From the NCBI GenBank assembly GCA_009885955.1, contig VFJS01000083.1:1-55883 (forward strand): DNA of 55,883 nt, written 5' to 3'. The position numbers were made by a program, and so were the translations under genes. The stretch is from Spirochaetia bacterium (lineage in GTDB: Bacteria > Spirochaetota > UBA4802 > UBA5550). A model generated the notes under the pieces. The model was not told the origin of the DNA. It made no database searches and worked only from the letters and a program-made list of their open reading frames with translations. Within the stretch, counting starts at the first letter, position 1. Each line of letters begins with the position of its first letter. Shown here piece after piece: positions 1-8,007 of the stretch.

Positions 1-99
1 CTGCCATATGCAAAAACGGAAGAAGAAATGAGGGTTTTGCTCCCGAATGTTATTGATGTTGAAATTATTCAAGAATTTCGGAAGGGTGCAGGTAACTGA
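1..99 (+). CDS. 3' end of an unidentified CDS (partial)
   Basis: An open frame enters from the left edge and stops with TGA at 97-99, giving 32 residues that end in EFRKGAGN. The residue mix is ordinary for coding sequence, and the chalcone-isomerase-like gene begins 37 bases later on the same strand, so the two may share an operon. The fragment is too short for me to assign a family. Confidence 0.55.
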   Translation: MPYAKTEEEMRVLLPNVIDVEIIQEFRKGAGN

Positions 100-136
100 A
101 CGCTTACAATTATACTTTATCAAGGAATTAATTGTT

Positions 137-712
137 ATGAAAAATAATTTATTTTTAATAAGATATTTCTGTTTTATTTTTGTATTTATTTTATTAATAT
201 CCGTCCCTTCAAATTCAGCTGAAATTTCAGGTGTTAAGTTCAATACTGAATATATCCATAAAGATAAGAAGTTAACCCTAAGGGGCTATTCAGTTTTAAA
301 TTATATGTATGTCATTAAAGCCTATGCAGGAGCTTTTTATCTGGAAGAAAAAAATCCAATTAGCGAGTCCCTTGGAAAAAATGCAAGAATTCTGGAACTT
401 GAATATTTCCAAAATATTAAAGCAGTTGATTTTTCTTTCGCGACTGCAGAAATGATAAAAAAAAATATAAGCTCTGAGGAATTTATAAAGATGGAAGAGC
501 GAGTGAAAAAATTCAACTCGCTTTACCGGGACGTTAAGCCCGGAGACAGGTATAGAGTTCTATATATTCATGGTGAAGGCACATTCCTCTATTATAACGG
601 AGTTTTACTCGGTACTGTCGGGGGTGAAGATTTTGCTTTTGGTTTTTTTTCAATCTGGCTTGGTAAAAATCCCATAGATAAAAAATTCAAGGCGGAATTA
701 CTGGGAGAATAA
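137..712 (+). CDS. Chalcone isomerase-like exported protein
   Basis: The product is 191 residues from the ATG at 137. A start at 47 is also open, but only the internal ATG gives a normal signal peptide: a short basic n-region (MKNN), a hydrophobic core, and a likely cleavage near SNSAEIS. The mature part reads like the bacterial chalcone_isomerase-like family (GVKFNTEY, then LRGYSVLNYMYVIKAYAGAFYL, cut short here to its key residues Y, K and AGAFYL). These bacterial members are periplasmic, and catalysis is not established for them. It is followed directly by an MFS gene (stop at 710-712, next ATG at 713), so the two are surely co-transcribed. In other bacteria this family often travels with DUF1295 and MFS genes in lipid-modification clusters, as here. 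Confidence 0.75.
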   Translation: MKNNLFLIRYFCFIFVFILLISVPSNSAEISGVKFNTEYIHKDKKLTLRGYSVLNYMYVIKAYAGAFYLEEKNPISESLGKNARILELEYFQNIKAVDFSFATAEMIKKNISSEEFIKMEERVKKFNSLYRDVKPGDRYRVLYIHGEGTFLYYNGVLLGTVGGEDFAFGFFSIWLGKNPIDKKFKAELLGE

Positions 713-2068
713 ATGACAGAAAAAAAATTAACGATGCTGGAAAAAATTTCCTACGCCATACCGGCGTTTTCACTGGCTGTGATTGGAATCCCTGTTTACG
801 TTTATATTCCTAAATTTTATTCCGATGTGATCGGACTTAACATTGCATATTTAGGCACAGTTTTACTATTCGCGCGAATATTTGATGCCGTGACAGATCC
901 TGCCATAGGCCTGCTTTCAGACAGGACAATGTCAAAGTTTGGACGGAGAAAACCCTGGATAGCGGCAGGCGCTATTCTTACAGCAATAACCGTAGTGCTT
1001 CTTTTCAACCCGCCATCAATTGAATTTCCTTATTTAAAATTATGGTTTGCAGCCAGTATATTTTTACTTTTCTTTTTCTGGACAATTGTTGTTGTCCCAT
1101 ATGAGTCATTCGGGCCTGAGCTTACGTTTAATTACAACGAACGCACTTCTCTCTTCAGTATCAGGGACGGATTTTTAATAGCCGGGACCCTTGCTGCCGC
1201 AGCATCGCCGGCAATTGTAAAAGCAATATTCGATGTAGAACAATCAGCTCAGGGAGAACGGTTTACTTTTTTTTTCCTGTCGGTACTTTACGCGCCCCTC
1301 ATTGTGGCATCATGCCTTTGGGCCGTTAAAATACTTAAAGAAAATAACGTCAAAAAAATCAAAGAGCAGATCAGCATATTAAAAGGATTTAAATATGTAA
1401 TTAAAAACCGTCCTTTTTTAGTGCTGCTTGCCTCATATACGATTAGCGCGATCGGAAACAACCTGCCTGCGACCCTCATCCTCTACTATGTGCAATATGT
1501 ACTTGGGTCCAGCCATGCCGACTTGTTTCTTCTTCTCTATTTCATGACTGGAATTCTTTTTTTGCCGGCATGGATAAAATTTTCCGAAAAAAAAGGAAAA
1601 AAGACCGCCTATCTAACTGCAATGGGAATCAATACCGGCGTTTTTACCGGGGTTTTTTTTCTCGGTCCAGGTGACGCAGCAATATATGGAATACTAGTGG
1701 TTTTATCCGGAATAGGGTTCGGGGCCACGCTCGCGATCCCTTCATCAATGCAGGCTGATGTTATTGATTATGATGAAATGCTTTCAGGCGAAAGGAGGGA
1801 AGGCCAATACGTCGGGATATGGTCTTTTTCAAAAAAACTGGCTGCCGCTTTCGGTGTGGGAATAGGTTTGTCAATACTGGGGGCGGCTGGATATGTACCT
1901 AATGCGGTTCAAAATGAATCTGTTATTTTTACACTGCGGGTACTCTATGCCCTTGTCCCATGCATTTTTAACGCGGCAGGTTTTGTGATAGCATTGTTTT
2001 ATCCTATTACAGGAGCGGAATTCGAAAAAATAAGGAAATCGATAGATTCAAAAAAACTAAGTAATTAA
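713..2068 (+). CDS. MFS transporter, GPH (glycoside-pentoside-hexuronide) type
   Basis: A 451-residue protein with about twelve hydrophobic segments. The family signature is visible in the first half: FDAVTDPAIG at about residues 57-66, followed by the loop DRTMSKFGRRKP at 70-81, which is the GPH/MFS_2 form of the MFS loop 2-3 motif. A second diagnostic stretch, MQADVIDYDE, lies in the C-terminal half. It begins one base after the chalcone-isomerase-like stop and ends 59 bases before the DUF1295 gene. GPH members usually import sugars with cations, but lipid-cluster MFS proteins of this type may handle other substrates, and the substrate cannot be read from the sequence. Confidence 0.85.
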   Translation: MTEKKLTMLEKISYAIPAFSLAVIGIPVYVYIPKFYSDVIGLNIAYLGTVLLFARIFDAVTDPAIGLLSDRTMSKFGRRKPWIAAGAILTAITVVLLFNPPSIEFPYLKLWFAASIFLLFFFWTIVVVPYESFGPELTFNYNERTSLFSIRDGFLIAGTLAAAASPAIVKAIFDVEQSAQGERFTFFFLSVLYAPLIVASCLWAVKILKENNVKKIKEQISILKGFKYVIKNRPFLVLLASYTISAIGNNLPATLILYYVQYVLGSSHADLFLLLYFMTGILFLPAWIKFSEKKGKKTAYLTAMGINTGVFTGVFFLGPGDAAIYGILVVLSGIGFGATLAIPSSMQADVIDYDEMLSGERREGQYVGIWSFSKKLAAAFGVGIGLSILGAAGYVPNAVQNESVIFTLRVLYALVPCIFNAAGFVIALFYPITGAEFEKIRKSIDSKKLSN

Positions 2069-2127
2069 TTATTCTGGTAATCCAGAATTATTATATTTTT
2101 GAAGAATATATTTACAGGAGGATATAT

Positions 2128-2913
2128 ATGGAAAATACAATTCAGATTTTTTTAATAAATCTTTTTGCTGTTATAATTATGATGTTCACCGGTTGGTTAT
2201 ACAGTCTGAAGAAAAACAATGTCACGATAGCTGACAGCCTATGGGGGCTTGGCTTCGTAATCATCACCTGGCTCACGTTTATTCAGTCCGATGGATTTAT
2301 ATATCGGAAAATACTGATAGCAACCATGGTTACACTTTGGGGATTGAGGCTTTTCATCCATATTACTAGAAGAAACAGGGGAAAAGGAGAGGACCCGAGA
2401 TATACTGAATGGCGGAAAAAACATGGAGATAATTTCAAATATATAAGCCTGTTCAAAGTATTTTTAATTCAGGCTCTATTCCAATGGATGATATCTTTTT
2501 CACAGCAATTCGCCCAGATATCAGGAATCCCTGAGAATCTTACGCATTTTGATTTTATAGGGCTTGCAATATGGATATCCGGTTTTTTAATTGAGACATT
2601 TGCGGATCTCCAGCTTTCGTCATTTATAAAAAATCCTGATAACAAGGGAAAAATAATGAACAAAAAATTGTGGCGTTACAGCCGGCACCCGAATTATTTC
2701 GGAGAGTCGACTATGTGGTGGGGTATTTTTATAACTACTCTATCTATACCCTATGGATATTTTACTATAATCAGCCCAATGATTATAACTTACACCCTTC
2801 TTAAAATTACAGGAGTTACATTGATGGAGGAAACAATATTTGGGAATAATCCTGAATACAAGGAATATGTGCGGAAGACAAGTTCATTTATCCCATGGTT
2901 TCCAAAAAAATAA
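2128..2913 (+). CDS. DUF1295 family integral membrane protein (steroid 5-alpha-reductase-like)
   Basis: The product is 261 residues with about six membrane segments. The C-terminal half carries the hallmark YSRHPNYFGE at residues 184-193, preceded by LWR and followed by a WWG segment, which is the pattern of DUF1295 and the related steroid-5-alpha-reductase/isoprenylcysteine methyltransferase fold. A strong ribosome binding site (aggagg) stands 7-8 bases before the ATG. The family is thought to reduce or modify membrane lipids with NAD(P)H, but most bacterial members are uncharacterised. It closes the + strand cluster. A copy of the 165-bp dispersed repeat begins about 85 bases after its stop. 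Confidence 0.85.
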   Translation: MENTIQIFLINLFAVIIMMFTGWLYSLKKNNVTIADSLWGLGFVIITWLTFIQSDGFIYRKILIATMVTLWGLRLFIHITRRNRGKGEDPRYTEWRKKHGDNFKYISLFKVFLIQALFQWMISFSQQFAQISGIPENLTHFDFIGLAIWISGFLIETFADLQLSSFIKNPDNKGKIMNKKLWRYSRHPNYFGESTMWWGIFITTLSIPYGYFTIISPMIITYTLLKITGVTLMEETIFGNNPEYKEYVRKTSSFIPWFPKK

Positions 2914-2997
2914 TGATCTTGATGCAGAAATAAATATATGAGAAAATGTTAAAAATAAAATTAGGAGCTTCGGACTTTCCTATAGTTTTTAAAAAAC

Positions 2998-3162
2998 AAA
3001 TTTTAAGGCAGAGAGCATAGGTTTGCTTTTTTGTCATGAACATTCAGTTTCTGATAACTTTTATTCTGTCCTATACAGGGGGTATTGTGAAGTACTTTCT
3101 GTTTTTTTAAACTGATTCCTGGGTCTGCTTTTATCTTGTATATACTGAAAATCCTGGGTATA
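2998..3162 (-). repeat. Dispersed 165-bp repeat, copy E (inverted)
   Basis: Read on the minus strand, this stretch matches the repeat copies at 5941, 7824, 8885 and 9205: GATAAAAGCAGACCC, then AAAAAAACAGAAAGTA, then a CCCTNTNNNAGACA block, then TTCATG...GAAA, ending in GTCTTAAAATT-like sequence (here CTGCCTTAAAATTT). It is the only copy in this orientation and lies between the convergent DUF1295 and TudS-like genes. Confidence 0.7.
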
Positions 3163-3189
3163 AAAAATGCTCCGCAGTTCATACGAGCT

Positions 3190-3786
3190 CTATTCGCCAT
3201 GATCCCTCTCTAAAGCGCCCGACTCTATGGTCTTACGAAAATTCCCCCAGAATTTATTTCTTTTTTCTGAATCCTGCGGCGACAAAGCGGGAAACTCCAA
3301 GAACGGCATGTTGATATTTTCTTTTGCCAGTTCTTCAGATAATATTTCAGCCATAATCCCCATAAGGACAGGTTCATCTGGTGAGGGATGATCTACCGGA
3401 TTTGGAGATTCAGTCTGATACCGGTTTACTTTATGCTTGCCCCAGTGAATGCCGCAGGTAGGGCTATTCTCCAATCCCAGGAAACAGGTCAAACGGTAAT
3501 TGTTCTTAATGAACTCTCTAACCATTAACAAAGGAGTCTTCAACAGATCTTTACAATGGTCACGAAAAAAAATACTATCATACTGTTGTCTGCCTTGAGG
3601 GTTGCGCATCAGCCCCATAGCCGTCGTCTCCGGACAAAGATACTGGATTATTCCCACTTTGTTTTCCATGAGGTAGTTCACGATCTCTTTAGACAAAGGG
3701 AAATTCTGTCCCAATACATGTACGCGGCAATAAGGATTGACCAGGCACTGAGCAATGAGAATGATCTTCTTGTCTTTTTTACTCAT
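3190..3786 (-). CDS. TudS-like (DUF523-related) putative desulfidase
   Basis: A 198-residue soluble protein. It begins IILIAQCLVNPYCR, with C14 and C20, continues with a CPE motif at 51-53 and later has SPTCGIHWG. This spacing of cysteines and the CPE triplet resemble DUF523/TudS thiouracil desulfidases and their CD3072-type relatives, in which three cysteines hold an iron-sulfur cluster that removes sulfur from a substrate. No DUF1722 extension is present. The ATG at 3786 lies 3 bases from the stop of a decayed intron maturase fragment, so its original promoter may have been replaced. The substrate is unknown. Confidence 0.65.
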   Translation of the reverse strand: MSKKDKKIILIAQCLVNPYCRVHVLGQNFPLSKEIVNYLMENKVGIIQYLCPETTAMGLMRNPQGRQQYDSIFFRDHCKDLLKTPLLMVREFIKNNYRLTCFLGLENSPTCGIHWGKHKVNRYQTESPNPVDHPSPDEPVLMGIMAEILSEELAKENINMPFLEFPALSPQDSEKRNKFWGNFRKTIESGALERDHGE

Positions 3787-3789
3787 GCT

Positions 3790-3975
3790 TTACCACTTAT
3801 TCACTGCTATTTTAATTTCTTCAATTTTGGGGCTGTGCCAATATCCCTTACTTGTAGCACCGCAACTGATCGCTAATTTTTCCGGTACCCCAAGTTTAAT
3901 AAAATTACCTACTTTCGTGCGCGGCCTGCGCTATTGTTTCCAACTATCCGACGGTCGGTTTAAGATTGGATTTCA
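3790..3975 (-). pseudogene. Decayed C-terminal tail of a group II intron maturase
   Basis: On the minus strand, one frame reads WKQ, an in-frame TAG, then RRPRTKVGNFIKLGVPEKLA, and goes on to SKGYWHS before a TAA at 3790-3792. The typical bacterial group II intron reverse transcriptase/maturase ends with WKxWKRPRTxxxNLIKLGV followed by SRKGYWR, so this is a remnant of the X/D-endonuclease end. The TAG stands where a tryptophan codon is expected. No domain V follows, because the TudS-like gene starts at once. The reverse transcriptase part is also missing upstream, where the sequence turns AT-rich. This is a decayed insertion, not a working element. Confidence 0.65.
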
Positions 3976-4286
3976 GGAGCATAAAAAGAACATCCTTTAC
4001 ATTTGTTTTTAATAAAGCATAAAGGATAATAATTTGTTAATACATAATGAAAAATAATATTATTAATAAAGATCACCTGTTTAGCCGAATACATATATAT
4101 TTTCACCTTTTAGTCTGTTATATTTGAGAGCATTTGAACTATCAATATTTTTTACATTTACGATGTTTTTATATAAATGAATATATATCGACTTTGTGAA
4201 TTTACAAGGTTTCAAAGATTCAACACGTAAATTATATCCAAAATTTTTGTATACTTGATTTTGATCCTATTTATATTTCGGATTAG
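3976..4286. other. AT-rich intergenic stretch
   Basis: This stretch lies between the intron-maturase remnant and the stop of the SDR gene. It is strongly AT-rich with scattered stops in all frames. I see no gene, clear terminator or repeat in it. Confidence 0.5.
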
Positions 4287-5729
4287 CTAAACAGCATTAG
4301 TTGTACTGTATGCATTCTTAATAATTTTTCTTATCATCCCCCTAAAAATCAGGCAGTGGAATGGAAAAAGAATATACCAGTAAAGCCTGCCGCCAAGTCC
4401 CACAGGTATAAAATAAGCAGTCTGTATTAAATTGCCCTTTTCTATTACAAATTCAAGCCAAGCTTTGCCTGGCAGTTTCATCTGAGAAAGGAGCAAAAGC
4501 CTGCGATTGTGTTTTAAATCCGCAACCTTCCAGAAATCAAGGGCATCCCCTATTCGGAGAGTAGTAAGAGATCTCCTCCCCCGGTTTAACCCGTATCCTC
4601 CTATAAGTTTATCAAAGAGACCTCGTAGGTGCCATAATAAATTATAACTGAACCATCCGTTGTATCCGCCGATTGATAGTATCGATTTGAATAATACAGC
4701 CGAAGAAATTTCCCCAGCACTAATAATCCTTTTATCAATCTTCACCGCATTGGATAATTTTTCCTGTGCCGTGATATCACATATAGCTTCGGATGTGCTG
4801 TCGCACCATCTGCTTATAATCCTGTCGTCACCTGCTTCATTAAGCGCTTTATTAAACGATTCGATATATGATTTCGGACGTATTTCAGGGAAATATTTCC
4901 CGGCATTATCATTTTGAACAATAGTCTCGGATTTTAATCCCATAATAAGAGCTGAGGCAATCCTATATGGAACAGGTGAAAAAAATACTAGCCAATAAGA
5001 GGAAAGCGACGGGGAAAACAAAAACACCGGAATGATCAGACGTTTCAGTCCGAGAACATAAGCTGCGTCTTTAAGCATTTTTTCAAAAGTAATTTGTTCA
5101 GCTCCCAGATCAACTATAAGGTTGCCATGCATATTAAGGTGAATAGCCCGATGAAGATATTTCAGTACATCATCTACTCCAATGGCTTGGGTCTTTGTTC
5201 TTATCCATCTTGGTGTAATCATGACCGGAAGTTTTTCAACGAGGTTTCGAATTATTTCGTAACTCGCGCCTCCCGAACCGATTATAATACCCGCACGGAA
5301 CCAGAGTGTCTGTATTTTATCAGGATATTCGCTTAATATTTCACCTGTTTCGATTCTGCTTTTGAGATGTTTGCTAGCGGTTTCTTTGATACCGAGTCCG
5401 CCGAGATAGATAATCCTCTTGACGCCGTTTTCAATACATGTGTTTCTGAAATTAGCGGCGCTAATGCGGTCAAGTTCTGTATAATCCCCGTCCTTGGCAG
5501 CCATTGAGTGAATTAAATATATGGCGACGTCTACACCTTTAAGCGCAATGGAAAGCGCTTTAACATTAAAGGTATCCCCTTCATATACCTTAACACCTGG
5601 AATATCTTCGATACCGGCAATTTCTTCACTTCTAATGAAAAGACGAAGATCTATTGCGTTATCTATGAGCAGAATATTCTTTAAACGTCTGCCTATATAG
5701 CCGGTTGATCCTGTTAACAGTACTTTCAT
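4287..5729 (-). CDS. NAD(P)-binding SDR-family protein with C-terminal DUF2867
   Basis: The product is 480 residues. The N-terminus MKVLLTGSTGYIGRR gives the Rossmann GxxGxxG at residues 7-13, typical of atypical/extended SDR (NmrA/YbjT-like) proteins, and YLGGLGI lies where the epimerase core continues. The last ~150 residues (SIGGYNGWFSYNLLW, then RIGDALDFWKV and later LPGKAWLEFVIE) match DUF2867. Proteins of this arrangement are predicted oxidoreductases or epimerases of unknown substrate, often found beside photolyase and lipid genes. A free-standing DUF2867 protein is encoded at 17928 in the same window. The gene seems monocistronic. A hairpin (5757-5793) and a 14-bp inverted repeat (5812-5846) lie just upstream. 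Confidence 0.85.
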   Translation of the reverse strand: MKVLLTGSTGYIGRRLKNILLIDNAIDLRLFIRSEEIAGIEDIPGVKVYEGDTFNVKALSIALKGVDVAIYLIHSMAAKDGDYTELDRISAANFRNTCIENGVKRIIYLGGLGIKETASKHLKSRIETGEILSEYPDKIQTLWFRAGIIIGSGGASYEIIRNLVEKLPVMITPRWIRTKTQAIGVDDVLKYLHRAIHLNMHGNLIVDLGAEQITFEKMLKDAAYVLGLKRLIIPVFLFSPSLSSYWLVFFSPVPYRIASALIMGLKSETIVQNDNAGKYFPEIRPKSYIESFNKALNEAGDDRIISRWCDSTSEAICDITAQEKLSNAVKIDKRIISAGEISSAVLFKSILSIGGYNGWFSYNLLWHLRGLFDKLIGGYGLNRGRRSLTTLRIGDALDFWKVADLKHNRRLLLLSQMKLPGKAWLEFVIEKGNLIQTAYFIPVGLGGRLYWYILFPFHCLIFRGMIRKIIKNAYSTTNAV

Positions 5730-5756
5730 TTACGGACTCCAGATTTTTTAAATTAT

Positions 5757-5793
5757 AAGGGAACCTCGAATAATTAAGGTTTGTGGTTCCCTT
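5757..5793. repeat. 9-bp inverted repeat upstream of the SDR gene
   Basis: The arms AAGGGAACC (5757-5765) and GGTTCCCTT (5785-5793) are perfectly complementary around a 19-base loop. It sits 28 bases upstream of the SDR-DUF2867 start codon, so it could be an operator or a leader hairpin. No T-run supports a terminator. Confidence 0.5.
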
Positions 5794-5811
5794 GAACGCA
5801 CAAATCAAGGA

Positions 5812-5846
5812 AATAATCAAAATTTTTGATTAAAATTTTGATTATT
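5812..5846. promoter_or_regulatory. Perfect 14-bp inverted repeat, candidate operator or hairpin
   Basis: The arms AATAATCAAAATTT (5812-5825) and AAATTTTGATTATT (5833-5846) are perfect complements with a 7-base spacer. It lies about 83 bases upstream of the minus-strand SDR gene, where a promoter is expected, and may be a binding site for a dimeric regulator. AT-rich symmetry alone could also arise by chance drift. Confidence 0.45.
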
Positions 5847-5940
5847 AAAGGTGCCTATAAATGTGACATATACCAATTATTATTTGCTATAATGAAACTT
5901 TTATCACATTTCTGTAACTAATGCAACATATTTATTGATA

Positions 5941-6105
5941 TATACCTATGAATTTCCGCAGATGCATGATTAAAACAGGCCCCGGAAACAGCTAAAAAAA
6001 ACAGAAAGTATCTTATATGGACCCTTTCATGAGACAGAAAGAATCTTCTCGGAAACGGTGTTTTCATGGACAATATGAAAACCTATGCATAGTGTCTTAA
6101 AATTC
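5941..6105 (+). repeat. Dispersed 165-bp repeat, copy A
   Basis: The shared blocks are present in order: GATTAAAACAGGCCCCG, AAAAAAAACAGAAAGTATC, CCCTTTCATGAGACA, the small hairpin TTTTCATG...ATGAAAA at 6061-6081, CCTATGCATAGTGTCTTAAAATT. It ends 7 bases before the stop codon of the SOUL gene on the opposite strand. Together with copies B and C it repeats the pattern of the repeat facing the 3' end of a minus-strand gene. Confidence 0.75.
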
Positions 6106-6111
6106 ATCCCC

Positions 6112-6774
6112 TTAAGGAACTTGAACCGGTATCAGCACTTCATTTCGCCTGAGGAACCACAGCGTAAAGGGCGAGTTATAGCGTGCGAGGACAGGATCGC
6201 CAAGGGGCTGCAGCTTCTTTTTCTGAATATATGTCTCCAGCAACGCCCTGTGCTTCATATACCGCTCCCTGCTCCAGGACCCGGAGTAGGCTATCGCGGC
6301 CATGTGGCGGGGCGGCACATGCCGGAGAGAGACTTTCGGGTCCAGAGGCTGCGGCAGCATGTCCATGGTATATTCCGATGGCATCACAAATGCGATCCGC
6401 CATTGTCCGCCTGTTTGTTCCTGACTGACCGGCGCTGTCATGGCTATCTTCTCCGACCCCGTTTCTTGAGATACGGGCGTAGTCATGGCAATGGACTGCT
6501 TTTTTTGATTCTCCCCGGAAATGTACTTGAAAAGCCGCCGGAAGCCTTCATTCCCGGCTTTGTCAAAGTCCCCATCCACTTTGGTCTCGGCAACGATGTG
6601 CGATTCGTACTGCCTCAGCTCAAAGCTCTCCTCTTTCATGATCACGGTGTATTTTGCCTCTTCAAGTGCCATAATCTCTCCCGTAGTTACAAACAACATC
6701 GCGCAACAGATCAAATAGCGAATGAATTGAACCTGCCGTCCATTCGGAACTATCTTTAGCCGGCCGCTATTCAT
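6112..6774 (-). CDS. SOUL-family heme-binding protein
   Basis: A 220-residue product. The SOUL/HBP pattern is clear: KYTVIMKEESFELRQYESHIVAET, given here only as its key part FELRQYESHIVAET, followed by GFRRLFKYISGENQ and the repeated IAMTTPVSQE / IAMTAPVSQE motif that typifies the family. The N-terminus contains a hydrophobic stretch (IRYLICCAMLFVTTGEIMA), so it is probably exported. SOUL proteins bind heme or other tetrapyrroles. Its ATG overlaps the stop of the upstream lipocalin gene (ATGA at 6771-6774), which points to translational coupling. Base composition is GC-rich compared with the flanks, suggesting transfer together with the next two genes. Confidence 0.88.
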   Translation of the reverse strand: MNSGRLKIVPNGRQVQFIRYLICCAMLFVTTGEIMALEEAKYTVIMKEESFELRQYESHIVAETKVDGDFDKAGNEGFRRLFKYISGENQKKQSIAMTTPVSQETGSEKIAMTAPVSQEQTGGQWRIAFVMPSEYTMDMLPQPLDPKVSLRHVPPRHMAAIAYSGSWSRERYMKHRALLETYIQKKKLQPLGDPVLARYNSPFTLWFLRRNEVLIPVQVP

Positions 6775-7292
6775 AGCGCCCTCTCTTCCGGCCAGCGCTG
6801 CGGCACCTTCTGAGGGAGCGGTGTTTCGTAGCCCTGGGCGGCAAGCCCGGCAACCAGCCGGGCGTAATCCTCATCGGAAATAGCGGGTGTACGGGCCATA
6901 ATCCAGACATAGTCCCGCTTGTTCCAGCCCTTGACGGTATGGGTATAGCTGTCGTTCAGATGGGTGATGAGGTATTCCGCCTTGATGGGCCAGAGAAAGC
7001 GCATCCCCCAGACCGCGGTGCTGGCCGAATCGACAATGAATCCCAGCAGCGTATACTTCTTGAGCGGATCGTCGAAAGCATCTTTGTGGAACGGAAAAAT
7101 CGTATCGATCGACCCGTCCGTATCGAGCCGGTCGGACTCTATCGCATTATGAGCAACCTTCCCGATGAGCGTCGGGATGTTCGCGATCACGTACCAGTCG
7201 CCCATGAAGCGCGGGATGTCGGCCGTTGCGACAGTCTTGAGGAGCGGCAGTTTAGGGCCGCAGCCGAAAATAAATACTGATGCGAAGATCAT
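6771..7292 (-). CDS. Lipocalin-family lipoprotein (Blc-like)
   Basis: With the ATG at 7292 the product is 173 residues and starts MIFASVFIFGC, where C11 is a likely lipobox cysteine. A longer frame to 7493 exists but runs into the PNPOx gene and has no sensible signal peptide, so I reject it. The lipocalin signature is GDWYVIANIPTL (GxW motif), followed by YTLLGFIVDSAST, YLITHLNDSYTHT and VWIMARTP, the order seen in Blc-type outer-membrane lipocalins. These bind lipids or hydrophobic ligands. The n-region lacks a basic residue, so a non-ATG start slightly upstream is possible. It lies between the PNPOx and SOUL genes in one GC-rich operon. Confidence 0.82.
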   Translation of the reverse strand: MIFASVFIFGCGPKLPLLKTVATADIPRFMGDWYVIANIPTLIGKVAHNAIESDRLDTDGSIDTIFPFHKDAFDDPLKKYTLLGFIVDSASTAVWGMRFLWPIKAEYLITHLNDSYTHTVKGWNKRDYVWIMARTPAISDEDYARLVAGLAAQGYETPLPQKVPQRWPEERAL

Positions 7293-7401
7293 AACTGCCG
7301 CCTCCCGTGCGAGATTTCCCTTACTATGTGTAGAACGAGTTTGAATCCGTCTTCCACCTCGGGCCGAGCGTTGCCTAAAGACACATGAGCCGATGCTGAA
7401 G

Positions 7402-7806
7402 TTATCGAGTAACAGGCGGCGCACCGCTTCCGATGAGAGGCAGGACCTTTGCAACAGTAAAGTACACAAGGTGCTTCGGCCCTTTTTGCGCATCGAGCTC
7501 GGGAGTCAGATGCCTCCGGGTCATGCTGGCGATAAGCTCGGGATTATCATCCTCACGTGTCTTTTTCAGATAGAGTCGCAAGCCTTTATGCCCGGGGACA
7601 GCCTCATGGAAAAGATAGGTGGCAAAGGGATTAGACCGGAGGTTCTCGTGCGTCAGGCGTTCCCGCATGATGAACGCAACGGTCCCATCGTCCAACACAT
7701 GGGGTGTTGAGTAGATCGCAGCATCCACGTTTCCGCTGGCATCAGCGGTCGCCAGCACCCCGGTCCCTGATGACGTTTCGAAGTACTGCTTTAAAGTCAT
7801 GGTCAT
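7402..7806 (-). CDS. Pyridoxamine 5'-phosphate oxidase-like FMN-binding protein
   Basis: A 134-residue protein whose N-terminal half (GVLATADASGNVDAAIYSTP, then IMRERLTHENLRSNPFATYLF) follows the split-barrel flavin-binding fold of general-stress/PNPOx-like proteins. A good ribosome binding site (aaaggag) precedes the ATG at 7806, and that leader overlaps the beginning of repeat copy B. It heads the GC-rich operon PNPOx-lipocalin-SOUL. Activity on pyridoxamine phosphate is not implied; such short proteins commonly bind FMN, F420 or heme, and heme binding would fit its SOUL neighbour. Confidence 0.8.
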   Translation of the reverse strand: MTMTLKQYFETSSGTGVLATADASGNVDAAIYSTPHVLDDGTVAFIMRERLTHENLRSNPFATYLFHEAVPGHKGLRLYLKKTREDDNPELIASMTRRHLTPELDAQKGPKHLVYFTVAKVLPLIGSGAPPVTR

Positions 7807-7823
7807 TGATGTTCTCCTTTGTT

Positions 7824-7985
7824 TATAATAGGAATCTGCAGAAAAAAATGATAAAAACAGATCCCGTAAATCGATAAAAAACCAGAAAGTATTTTAAACA
7901 GCCTATGCATGAGACATATAGAATCTACTATGAATCAATTTTCATGGTTAATGAAAAGATTTATGCACACTGTCTTACAATTTTT
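7824..7985 (+). repeat. Dispersed 165-bp repeat, copy B
   Basis: The stretch contains, in order, TATAATAGGAATCTGCAG, GATAAAAACAGATCCCGTAA, AAAAACCAGAAAGTATTTTA, CCTATGCATGAGACATATAG, the hairpin TTTTCATGGTTAATGAAAA and CACTGTCTTACAATTTT. It ends about 22 bases before the stop codon of the TPR gene and its left end lies directly in front of the PNPOx ribosome binding site. It shares long runs with copies C and D. Confidence 0.8.
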
Positions 7986-8007
7986 CATGTGAATGACATG
8001 ACGGGGA

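Noticed and set aside
3003-3200. 65-codon minus-strand frame starting inside the TudS-like gene end
   Set aside because: Most of it lies in repeat copy E, it has no ribosome binding site and its residues have no family match.
6771-7493. Long start of the lipocalin gene
   Set aside because: The added 67 residues overlap the PNPOx gene and read as arginine/serine-rich antisense noise. The ATG at 7292 gives a lipobox signal.
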